Below are positions 23,626-33,509 of a stretch of DNA of 64,000 bases, piece after piece (within the stretch, counting starts at the first letter, position 1; every line of letters starts with the position of its first letter). This DNA comes from Wurfbainia villosa (taxonomy: Eukaryota; Streptophyta; Magnoliopsida; Zingiberales; Zingiberaceae), in the NCBI GenBank assembly GCA_025175895.1, contig CM045988.1, positions 11,313,647 to 11,377,646 of the forward strand. The letters are read 5' to 3'. Made by a program: the position numbers and the translations under genes. The notes under the pieces are model-generated. The model ran no database searches and had not been told where the DNA came from. It saw nothing but the letters and a program-made list of their open reading frames with translations.

Positions 23626-25079
23626 TGTTAGTCCGTAGAAGAGCTCCAAGCTCTGGGGGGTGAATAGCGTTTCGTCGCTTTATGGAATTTGATCATTCTC
23701 GATTGCTTGATTGTCTACGATGTTTGTTAGCGCAGCAGAAATAATAGAATTACAAAACAAAACACAAATACAATGCACAAGACAAACGATATAACATGGT
23801 TCGTAACCGTATAGTTCCTACTCCACGGATTGAGCTCAAATGAGCTCTAGCGATGCCAACACACACCACAACCCAAATACTCCTTCTCGATAACATGTCG
23901 GAGGTGGAGAAACCTCGTACAAGTAATTACAATAGTAATAAAAATAAATACAAGCAAAATACAACTAAAATGTAAAGAAAACTTTACAAACTAGGTTTTG
24001 AGCGCTTTGCTTGTTGGTTTCTTGGATGAGGTTGAAGAACCCTGAAATGCACCTGCACTTCGCCTTCAAATCGCTTCAAAAAATCTCCCGAAGAACCATT
24101 GGCCGAATCTCCCACGAACAACTCCTTTTAACCAGCATCGGGCTAGATTTCCGTCGACAGTCGACTGCCAACACTGTTGTTGTGAGACAACGACTCGAAT
24201 CACACTGGAAAAACACCAATGGGACTCTCATCAGTCGACTGCCAACATTAGTAGTCAACTGCCCAATCGACTACGGAGCATTTTGTGCTCGCAATCAGTC
24301 GACTACCATGCCTTTTTGGCCCTTAAACAGCAGTCGAGCACTAGTCAACTCACAGCAGTCGAACCGGCCATAATCCCAGTCGATTGCTGAGTGTCGACTC
24401 GACTGCCAAGTGTCAAAACACTTGACCAGTCGACTGGCCATAACTCCAATTGACTGACAAACCTCAACCATGTGGTTTAACACCAAGTATGGTGCCCCCA
24501 TACTTGTCAGACCACCCTTAGCCTGGACCTAAGCCTTCTATCCACCTCCATCAGCCTTGCGCCTATCAGATCCCTCCAAGTCATCCATGACTTGTTCATC
24601 CATACACTATCCTTTAGGTGCTTCCATTAGTTATTGTCATGCTAATGTGTTCTACACCGCCAAGGTACATTGGGCTTATGCTGCCAAGACTCTGCTTGGA
24701 CTTTACGTCACCAACCATTGAACTTATGCTGCCAAGACTCCACCCTTGGACTTTATGCTGCCAATATTACCCTTGGACTTTCCAATTGCCAAGACCCATG
24801 CTTGGACTTTCCTTGCCAACCCATGTTGGACTTTCCATGCCAAGACCCATGCTTGGACTTTCCTTGCCAACCCATGTTGGACTTTCCATGCCAAGTACAC
24901 AAGACTTGGACTTCTCTCATGACAATGGTCAAACCATCATCAAACATCAAAACATGACCTGGGTTGATTGCAACAACAATCTCCCCAACACATTGTCAAA
25001 CATCAATGTCAAACATCAAAATACTACTCAAGTCAAACTCGAGTCTGGTCAATCGTGACTTGGGTCGATTGCACCAACA
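23626..25079 (-). repeat. Lone F-type LTR (element G)
   Basis: An LTR of about 1454 bp from TGTTAG at the left to CCAACA at 25079, the reverse complement of the F-type LTR starting TGTTGGTGCAATC. It carries the CAGTCGACTG cluster (about 24155-24440) and the hairpin repeats (about 24655-24925). The flanks (CCAGG and CCTAA) do not match, so it is not a clean solo LTR; a deletion or a recombination between two elements is likely. It truncates element H on its right. Confidence 0.75.
24655..24925 (-). repeat. Short hairpin repeats in LTR G
   Basis: Tandem units contain CCAAG...CTTGG or CCAAC...GTTGG pairs, the same family of dyads as in the LTRs of F at 27366-27750. Confidence 0.65.
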
Positions 25080-26638
25080 CCTAAGCCAAATCTCACTCAT
25101 CTCTAAAATCGAACCCAAAATAATTGAACAAGCTCTTCTTGACCTCGATTGGATTATAGCTATGCAAGAAGAGTTAACTCAATCTTTTAGAAGTCAAGTT
25201 TGGGAATTAGTACCCACACCTAAACGAAAAATGATTATTGGGACTAGGTAGGTATTTCGAAATAAACTTGATGACAAAGGAGAAGTAATTAGGAATAAAG
25301 CTAGGTTTGTTGCTAAAGGGTTCAGTCAAATCTAAGGGTTAGATTATGATGAGACATATGCACCCGTAGCTAGACTTAAATCAATTAGAATGTTATTAGC
25401 CTACGCTGCACATCGAGGTTTTGAATTATTTCAAGTGGATTTTACGTCAGCGTTTTTAAATGGATTTATTAAGGAAGAAGTTTATGTTAGCTAACCACCT
25501 GGATTTGAAAGTCTAGACAAACCTAACCATGTCTTCAAACTTAGAAAAGCCTTGTATGGATTAAAGCAAGCTCCTAGAGCTTGGTATGAAAGGCTTTTAA
25601 TCTACCATAAGTCTAAGGGATTTAATCAAGGTTTAGTTGACCCAACCCTTTTTGTAAAATCCATAGGAAAAGAAATCTTCATTGCACAAATTTATTTAGA
25701 TGACATAATCTTTGGAACAACCAACACAACATTATTAAATGAATTCATTTCACTAATGGAAAGTGAATTTGAAATGAACTTAGTAGGAGAACTTACCTTT
25801 TTCTTAGGGTTACAAATTAAACAAACTAGAGAAGCAATTTATTTACATCAACAAAAATATTCTAAGGAGCTAATTAATAAATTTGTAATGTAAAATACTA
25901 AGGAAATTAATACACCTATGGCTACCAACGTAAACATAGGAGAAGACTTAGAAGGAAAACCAATCGATTTAAAATACTATAGAAGTGTAATTGGTAGCCT
26001 TCTATACTTAACTGCGAGTCGACCATATATACTCTTCACAGTAAGTATGTGTGCGAGATTTCAATCTTGCGCTGAGGAATCACATCTAATGCTAGTCAAA
26101 TGAATTTTTAGATACCTAAAAGGAACACTAAACATAAGAATTTGGTACCCTAGATCGAGCGAGTTCAAACTAATCAGCTACTTTGACTCAGATTATGCTA
26201 GTAGTATACTCGATAGGAAGATCACGAGTGGATGTTGCCAACTTCTACACTCGAGTCTAATTAGTTGGTGTAGTAGAAAGCAACATTGTGTTGCCTTATC
26301 TACCACCGAAGCCGAATATGTTGCAATGGGTGAGTGTGTAGCTCAACTTCTTTGGATGAAGCACACTCTCCAAGACTTTCATTTAAGCTTTAGTAACACT
26401 AAAATCTTAATTGATAACATTAGTTCTATTAACCTAACTAAGAACCCGATTTGTCATTCTAGAACCAAATACTTAGAAGTTAAACATCACTTTATATGAG
26501 AACAACGTAGCTAATGGAACTATAAAACTCGAGCAAGTTGAGTCAAAATCGAACCTAGCTGACATTTTCACGAAACCCTTACCCGAAGTAGAATTTAGTC
26601 TGCTTAGATGAAGATTAGGAATGTGCATAGTAGAGTAG
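25080..26638 (+). pseudogene. Element H RT and RNase H (SIRE-type)
   Basis: The fragment starts inside pol, before the RT block VWELVPTP. It then shows FVAKGFSQ, FQVD...AFLNGF, ALYGLKQAPRAWYERL, a YLDDIIFG active-site block (YVDD is usual), TFFLGLQIKQ, SLLYLTASRP and RNase H with STTEAEYVA and a late ADIFTKPL block. These blocks match the SIRE/Maximus clade rather than the Angela/Tork-like family of A-C. Stops occur near 25247, 25334, 25493, 25891 and 26101, with a frameshift near 26500. The longest open pieces are 25552-25893 and 25918-26103. The gene is dead. Confidence 0.88.
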
Positions 26639-27268
26639 GACTTAACTCTTACTTATACTCTATCTTTACTTTTCATGCTATATGGAACTAGCTTAGGGTT
26701 TACCTTAGAAAGCATGCACCTATAGATTTAAGGAGCCAACACATCTCATAACACATAAGTTCAATGTGTTTGTGTACTGAGCCACATAGATAGGCGTGAG
26801 ATGTTAGGACCTTACTCCTAATTCCTGATGTAGATCAAGTGCATCGATATGAATCATGGAGTATAATTATTTAAAATAACCAACTCTAATCAAGACTTAT
26901 TGATCATTTTATATCAATTAAGTCAAAAAGAGTTAAACATGCTATTAGTTGAATTTATATTAAAACTATTATTTTCAAAATTTAAAGGGGCATGCTTGGA
27001 CTTACAAACATATGTTACTATGGGTTTCTAAAGTTTTTTTTATAAATCCTCAAGTATTTTTGATATATGGCAAAAGGGGGAGAAGAGAAGCCAAAGTTAA
27101 GGAATCGAAAGTTTTTTTTTTGAAAACTTAGCTTTCTTTAAGTGGTCAAACGTTAAGGGCGAGAGATAAGTTTCTTTTTTCAAAAACTCATCTAAAGATA
27201 AGGGGGAGGTCACCTTGAGGGGGAGGATTTGAAAAAGAACTTGTCATTCATACTTACTTACTCATGTT
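26639..27268 (+). other. 3' noncoding region of element H, first part
   Basis: This noncoding stretch carries several purine tracts (for example GGGGGAGAAGAGAAG near 27080 and GAGGGGGAGGA near 27218) and no gene. Element F enters at 27269. Confidence 0.6.
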
Positions 27269-27365
27269 TGTTGGTGCAATCAACCAAGGTCATGATTGAC
27301 CGGACTCGAGTTTGACTCGAGCAGTATTTTGATGTTAGATAAAACATATGACATGTGATTGTCAC

Positions 27366-27750
27366 AGGAAGACCAAGTGTGTAGTCTTGGCCACATAAGT
27401 CCAAATGTGTAGCCTTGGAGGTGAAAGTCCAAGCATGGGGCTTGGCATTGGAAGTCCAACATGGAGTTGGCAAGGGAAGTCCAAGTGAGTAGCCTTGGCC
27501 ATGTAAGTCCAAGTGTGTAGCCTTGGCAATGAAAGTCCAAGCATGGGGCTTGGCATTGGAAGTCCAACATGGAGTTGGCAAGGGAAGACCAAGTGTGTAG
27601 CCTTGGCCACGTAGGTTCAAGTGTGTAGCCTTAGCGGTGAAAGTCTAAGTTATGGGTACTTAGAATTTTGGAAGTCGAAGGGGTGGTTTGGTGGTGTAAG
27701 GCCAAGTGGTAGAGTTGGGAGCATAAGTCCATATGTATCTTGGCAGTGTA
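27366..27750 (+). repeat. About 28-bp hairpin-forming tandem repeats in F LTR
   Basis: About 13 units, each a small inverted repeat followed by a purine-rich spacer such as GTGAAAGT or GTAAGT. Units include CCAAGC/GCTTGG (27429-27445), CCAAC/GTTGG (27456-27470) and CTAAG/CTTAG (27645-27663). The pairing is kept although the bases change. Confidence 0.75.
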
Positions 27751-28069
27751 GACACCGAGAGTATGACAATAGCCGAAGGAAGCATCTGAAGGCTAGCGTA
27801 TAGATGAACAAGTCATGGATGACTTGGAGGGATCTGCGCATGGATGAACAAGTCATGGATGACTTGGAGATCCGATAGGCATGAGGCTAGTAGAGGTGGC
27901 TAGAATGCTTAGGTCTAGGCAAAGGGTGTCTTGGGTTATGCCTCATGGATGAGGTGAACTTGGCCAAGTGACTGAGGTCAAGTGTTGGATGCTCAAACAT
28001 GTTGTTTGAGGTTTTACCCGACAGTCGGATGCTCAAACAACTTGGTGTTTGAGATTTTATCCGATGTCA

Positions 28070-28410
28070 GTCAACTGATATAGGCATCAGTCAACTGGTC
28101 TGAGTCAACTGCTAGTTAACCAGTGTCAACTAGGGTTTTGTGGCCCAATAGTCGACTATCAAGGGATGGCAGTCGACTACTCCACCATTAGTCAACTGCC
28201 AAGGGATTGCAGTTGGCTTTTATAGGCGGAAACCACCACAGAAGCGAGGCAGCTCGACCAGGGGCTCGGCTGACCTTGCATCAGTTGACTACTAGGGTTT
28301 GGCAGTCGATTGATGTAGTATCCATTGGAACTTGTCCAGCATAGATCGAGTCATTGTGAGACAATGGCTACCGGAGCAGTCGACTGATGGGTATGAGCAG
28401 TCGACTGCTA
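28070..28410 (+). promoter_or_regulatory. CAGTCGACTG palindrome cluster in F LTR
   Basis: Several exact and near copies of the 10-bp palindrome CAGTCGACTG lie just upstream of the TATA-like box near 28436. Many near copies differ by CG to TG or CA, as expected from decay of methylated CpG. The role as a promoter element is inferred from its position. Confidence 0.5.
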
Positions 28411-28701
28411 GGTGCGGAATCAGCTCGAGACAAGCATAAAAGGAGGAGCTTGGGGAGAATTTCCATAGCGATTTTGGTGAGATTTTGGAGGGGAATTACT
28501 ACTACATTCCAAACCTTCAAGAGCAAACCAAAGCAAACAACAAGCAAGTGATCAAAGCAAAGTGTTGTAAAGTTTTTCTTTACTTGTATTTCATATTGTC
28601 TTTGTATTTTTCTTGTACTTTTGTATTACATTTTGTAATTTTTTGTACAAGATTTCTCCACCTCCGACTTGTTGTCGAGGAGTTTGAGGAGTGGTGTGTT
28701 C

Positions 28702-28901
28702 TGTTGGAGTATTGAGAATACAATCAAAGTCCCACATTGATAAGACATGAAAAAGATCATGTGCTTATGAGATGAAAAGATATCTCCATTGGTATGAGGC
28801 CTTTTGGGTGAAGCCCAAAAATAAAAATCATGAGGGCTTAGGCCCAAAAGTGGACAATATAATACCATTATGGAGATATATGATTCTTATAAGCACTGAT
28901 A
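28702..28901 (+). repeat. TRIM LTR 1
   Basis: Begins TGTTGGAGTATTGAG and contains the AGTCCCACATTG block. The end is CACTGATA where CACTAACA is expected. Confidence 0.8.
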
Positions 28902-28984
28902 ATTGGTATCAGAGTCATGATCCATGTCAAGCTATGAACCTCGAACAAAGGAAGTTGAGCTCCCATGTCTGGATCAAGAGAACC

Positions 28985-29095
28985 AGACACCAGGCAGGAA
29001 GTCCAGTTGGGTCAGGAGGACCGAACAACTGGCAGGAAGTCTAGTTGGGCCAGGAGGACCAGACAGTTGATAGGAAGTCCTAGTGGGTTGAAGAT
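28985..29095 (+). repeat. 38-bp internal repeats of the TRIM
   Basis: Two to three units built on GGAAGTCCAGTTGGG and AGGAGGACC recur about 38 bp apart. A shorter, decayed version lies in the second internal region (about 29465-29590). Confidence 0.55.
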
Positions 29096-29179
29096 CGGAC
29101 ATCAAACAGAGAATGTCTTTCGAGGACGGATATGCTTGAGGGGGGGGGGTCAATGTGGTCCTTCGTTTGAGGGGGAGAT

Positions 29180-29377
29180 TGTTGGAGTATTGAGAATACA
29201 ATCAAAGTCCCACATTGGTAAGACATGGAAAAGATCATGTGCTTATAAGATAAAAAGATATCTCCATTGGCATGAGGTCTTTTGGGTAAACCCCAAAAAT
29301 AAAACCATGAGGGCTTAGGCCAAAAGTGGACAATATCATACCATTATGGAGATATATGAATCTTATAGGCACTAATA
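29180..29377 (+). repeat. TRIM LTR 2 (middle)
   Basis: A 198-bp copy shared by both units, preceded by the purine tract GAGGGGGAGAT and followed by the primer site at 29378. Confidence 0.8.
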
Positions 29378-29687
29378 ATTGGTATCAGAGCCATGGTCCA
29401 TGTCAAGCCATGAACCTCGAACGAAGGAAGTTGAGCTCCCATGTCCGGATCAAGAGAACCGCACACTGTGTAGAAGTCCAGCTTGGGCCTGGGAGGACCA
29501 ACAACCGCGTGAAGTCTAGTTGGGCCAAAAGAGCCGGACAATCGCGTAAAGTCTAGCCGGGCCGTGAGGACTGCATGCTGGTAGGAAATCCTAGTGGGTT
29601 GAGGATCGAACATCAAGCAGAGGATGTCTTTCGAGGAAGGATAGGCTTGAGGGGGCTCAATGTGGTCCTTCATTTGAGGGGGGTAAT

Positions 29688-29886
29688 TGTTGGGAGTATG
29701 GGAAAAACAATCAAAGTCCCACATTGGTAAGACTTGGAAAAGATCATGTGCTTATAATATAAAAAGATATCTCTATTGGCATGAGGCCTTTTGGGTAAAG
29801 CCCAAAAATAAAACCATGAAGGCTTAGGCCCAAAGTGGATAATATCATTCCATTGTGGAGATATATGAATCTTATAGGCACTAACA
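29688..29886 (+). repeat. TRIM LTR 3
   Basis: A 199-bp copy with an intact CA end (CACTAACA), followed by the altered TSD TATTC. Confidence 0.8.
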
Positions 29887-30093
29887 TATTCATCACTCGA
29901 GCTCGTTGAGCTCACCCCATGGAGTAGGAACCTTAAGTTTCCGAGCCACGTATATCAGTTTTGTCTTGTTCTTGTGCATTTGTCTCTTGTATTCGTATTA
30001 GTTATTTGTATTTCTGATCTACATATTAACGAATATTGTAGACAAATGAACGATTTCCATCAAGCACGCAAAAAGGTTATTCAATCTCCCTTC

Positions 30094-31136
30094 TATTAGG
30101 GCAATCAACCCATGGATGATGTGTCTTGATGTGTGTGGCAAAGGTTTAAGTTAGATTGTTTGTGGATTTAATATGTGTGTTGAAGTCGTGTAGGACTTAG
30201 TAATTCACACATGGCTAACGTGATAAAGCATTGGCAAGATCACCATCTCATGACTTGGTCCTTGCATCGGTGAAGGATGACATTGCAAAGCCGTGAACTT
30301 GGTACATTCGAGGGATTGTTGGACGAGGAGCATTGGAGTGAATCCAAAGGAAGTAGACTTTAGGGCGAGACACGAAGGATGACATTGCGAAGCCGTGCAC
30401 TTGGTGCATCCGAGGGACATGGCCGGACGAATAGAGCTTCAAGGCGAAGGACTCCAAGGGAAGATGAGAGTGAGCGATTGTAACCCGGGTCAGGGTAGCT
30501 CATAGGTGAACTTGGCCAAATGGCTAAGTCAAGTGTCGGATGGGTTTTCCCGACATCAGTCAACTGCCATGATATGACAGTCGACTGCTCTAAGTCGATT
30601 GAAGACTCGACTGGTGTTCGAGTCTGGTTTTTGGCCGAACAGTTGACTACTAAGAGATGACAGTCGACTGTTGACATTATCAGTTTACTGATGGGAAGAT
30701 CAGTCGACTGATCGAGGCAAGTTCGGGCACAAAAGCTTTGGCAGTTGAGTGATCTCATCGACCACTCGACTGTTGGCTCCATCAGTTGACTGATGGGAAG
30801 ATCAGTCGACTGATGTGGGAGCCATTGGTTAGAATCCAACGTGGATGAAGCCATTGCGAGGCAATGACTACAGTAGCAGTCGACTGATGGTTGCATCAGT
30901 CAACTGCTCGGTGCTCAACGGGAAGAATGACTTCTTCTCTATAAGAAGGGGCCTTGGGTGACTTGGGATGGTTAATTCTTAACCTCTAAATATCTCCCAA
31001 GTGCCCAACATGTTTTCAATCCTCTTCCTTGAGCTTATTTCAATTATATTGTAAGAGGAGAGATTCTTGTAAAAAAGGTTACTTCCACCTAGCTTTGTGC
31101 AATGGAGAGACTAGTGGAATTGTTGTAGGCGTGATT
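30094..31136 (+). repeat. 5' LTR of element E, left part
   Basis: Starts at TATTAGGGCAATCAACCC (TG expected) and carries the CAGTCGACTG cluster (about 30555-30905) and a TATA-like CTATAAGAAG (near 30940). It ends at the TSD TGATT of element D. Confidence 0.88.
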
Positions 31137-31533
31137 TGTAGGGTCGATCGATATGTGTTTGGCTGGCTAGAGGGGGGTGAATAGCCCTCTTCGTACGATG
31201 ATGGAATTTGCTCGTCTACAAAGAATATTAGCGCAATGGAAACAAAACAAGACAAGCAAATATAAATAAGAATACAAACGCTAACAAAGGATGTAACGTG
31301 GTTCACAACTGTGCCGCTAATCCACGGTTCGATTCGTCCACGGTGAATCACTCGGCAAGCTTCCACTATTCTCTCCTTTGCACCAAGCTAGGTGGAGGTA
31401 ACCTCTTTACAAGAATTCACTCCTCTTACAAATATGATGTAAATAAAACCAAGTAAGAGGATGGAAAAACTTTAGGGCGCTTTGGGAGAAGGTTAGAGCA
31501 TAAGCATTAGCCTCCCAAAGCCCCACACCCTCT

Positions 31534-31542
31534 CTTTTTATA
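31534..31542 (-). promoter_or_regulatory. TATA box of element D (3' LTR)
   Basis: TATAAAAAG on the minus strand within CTCTATAAAAAGAGAG, itself a short inverted repeat. Confidence 0.6.
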
Positions 31543-31570
31543 GAGAGGGTTGATTTCTTCCCGTTGGCCG

Positions 31571-31860
31571 CCATCAGTCGACTGCTGCCCTTGGCAGTTG
31601 ACTGCCGCCACTACAACGACCTCCGAACACGTCAGATCCCGATCATTGTAGTCCAATGGATCCCTTGGCAGTCGACTGATGTAACCATCAGTCGACTGCT
31701 ACCTCCGTAGTCGACTGGTCAGTCGGCTACGGAAGGTTCTATGTCCGTGACTTCCTCTGGCAGTCCACTGCTGGGCCTAAACCCATCAGTTGAACACCAG
31801 TCGAACTGTGTTCGACTAAGAGCAGTCGACTGCAATTTCATGGCAATCGACTGGTGCCGT
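31571..31860 (-). promoter_or_regulatory. CAGTCGACTG palindrome cluster of element D
   Basis: About ten exact or one-mismatch copies of CAGTCGACTG within 290 bp, beginning about 30 bp upstream of the TATA box. The equivalent cluster in the other LTR is at 35727-36030. Confidence 0.55.
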
Positions 31861-32348
31861 GTGAAACTCAAACTTAACATTCGTTTGAGCTTCCGGCGGT
31901 CGGGTAAACCTCAACCCTTGTGGTCAAGGCTCCGACACTCAGCCATTTGGCCAAGTTCACCTAATGAGCTACTTACATTTCACTCATTCTCTCATCTCAC
32001 TCGAAGTCCCTCTCCGAAGCTCTCTTCTTTCGCGGCCACGTCTCTTGGCAGCATCAGGCGCACGACTATGTAATACTCCTTCGCGTCTTTTGCCTCCGAA
32101 GTCTGCTTTCTTGGCTTCGCTTCAAGTAATCTCGTCCGGCGGTCCCTCGGCAACATCAAGCGCACGACTTTGCAATGCTCCTTCTTCGACTCAAGCACGA
32201 GCTTGTGAGTGGTGAACCTGCCAAAGCTTCTTGTGCAAATTACTAAGTCCTGCATGACTTCAATGCACATATCAAATCACAATAACAACCTAACTTAAAC
32301 CCTTTGCCACACACATCAAAACCATATCACAGGTTGATTGCCCTAACA

Positions 32349-33509
32349 ATCTCCCCCTTTTTGATGTGTGGAAATCCGTTTAAGTTAGGTAAAAACATTT
32401 GATAAAATATTAAGGAAAGAAAGCATGTAAATAACATGATTAGCAACTCTCCCCCTTAATACATGAAACTCCCCCTAAATACATTCCCCCTTACTTAAAC
32501 ATATATCTTTCTCCCCCTTTGACACCATCAAAAAGATTAAATAGGGTTTATATGGCATGACATCAAGTCTAGAGAGAAGCAAAAATCAAAAACACTTAAA
32601 AAAAAAACCTGATAAAATCAGGCTACTGTGCTCGTGCACAGTACATCAGTCGACTGCTATCAGTATGGCAGTCGACTGGCACAAGTAAAGCCAGTTTTTT
32701 TGATTTTCTGGATGAAATTCAGAAATGCACTATAAATTCCAAAAAATTCAAAAAATAGTGAAATTTGGGGAACACATTTCCTTTAGGATTCTTTATCAAC
32801 GAAAAATAGTTTTCCATGAAAAATCATTATATTTTCAAAGATTTTCCAAAAATCCAAAAGCTTCAAAAACAACTAGGTTTTTGATCATGTTAGTATCAAT
32901 TTTAACACCTAGTTTTGCTTTCAATTATTTCAAAACATGAACACACAGATTTAAGAGTAAGAAATTGTTTTGAAAACATATAAAATATCCAACCATGATC
33001 TTTGGGCAATATGTCTATGAATTAAACATAAGTCTTCCCCATGATTGGTCTATTATTGCTATTTTGACACTTTACATGACCATCTAAATGCCATAGGCAT
33101 TAGTGGACCATGAGTATCATCCTAACATCTCACCCATGCTATGTTTTCAATCAAGGTAGCCTATAGTGAGTGTGAGATGTATCCTAAAGGTATTTGTATA
33201 TACTTAACCATTATTTTCATGCAATTCTATACAAGGTTAAGTATCATCCTAACATCCAACATGATCATAAAGACATATATGGATGAATTTCATATTATCA
33301 CCATGAAACAAATGTATTCATCAAATTGTGATCATGCATTAGGTATTACATCATGATAATAAGGCAAATATCACCTAAAGCATGATTTATCTATTTATGG
33401 GTGCATTATCATCACTCAACACTATTTCAAAAATATTGTCCCACCATCCTAAGTCAACCAAAGACATGATATAGGTAAATTTCGTATGGTTGACTATCCT
33501 AGGGTTTTC
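32349..33509 (-). other. 3' noncoding region of element D with purine tracts
   Basis: No gene. The polypurine tract adjoins the LTR (AAAAAAGGGGGAGAT on the minus strand, 32349-32364). At least four more GGGGGAG-like tracts lie within the next 170 bp (for example near 32450, 32470, 32490 and 32515). Two CAGTCGACTG copies lie at about 32645-32680. The rest is AT-rich and conserved with E and L. Confidence 0.7.

Larger units (their letters stand above)
28702..29886 (+). mobile_element. Tandem TRIM element (three LTRs, two internal regions)
   Basis: A miniature LTR retrotransposon without coding capacity. Three near-identical LTRs of about 200 bp (28702-28901, 29180-29377, 29688-29886) separate two internal regions of 278 and 310 bp. 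Each internal region starts with a tRNA-iMet type primer site (ATTGGTATCAGAG) and ends with a purine tract (GAGGGGGAGAT or similar). The flanks are TGTTC (28697-28701) and TATTC (29887-29891), a TSD with one change. An LTR-internal-LTR-internal-LTR array is expected from recombination between LTRs of two copies. Confidence 0.85.
27269..30093 (+). repeat. 5' LTR of element F, with TRIM inside
   Basis: It begins TGTTGGTGCAATC. In order it has the hairpin repeats (27366-27750), the CAGTCGACTG cluster (about 28070-28410), a TATA-like CATAAAAGG (near 28436), the TRIM insertion (28702-29886), and the LTR end up to the insertion of E at 30094. The last 24 bp are beyond E, at 40823-40846. Confidence 0.82.
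31137..32348 (-). repeat. 3' LTR of element D
   Basis: A 1212-bp LTR, close in sequence to the other LTR of D. It lacks about 20 bp present at about 35925-35945 in the partner. The TATA box is at 31534-31542 with the palindrome cluster immediately upstream (31571-31860). Confidence 0.92.

Noticed and set aside
27366..27750. Regular short repeats as a CRISPR array
   Set aside because: The units abut directly with no unique spacers, lie inside a plant LTR, and have no cas genes nearby.
29140..29150. Run of G near 29140 as a quadruplex or regulatory site
   Set aside because: It is a single purine-rich tract of the TRIM internal region and a typical homopolymer error site; no further G runs at suitable spacing.
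28702..29886. TRIM as a Cassandra element
   Set aside because: Cassandra LTRs carry a 5S rRNA-like promoter; I see no 5S-like boxes in these LTRs.
30360..30896. Open frames in LTRs (also 39695-40261, 31741-32073)
   Set aside because: They repeat in both LTR copies, span promoter motifs and repeats, and have no domain; they are chance frames in LTR sequence.
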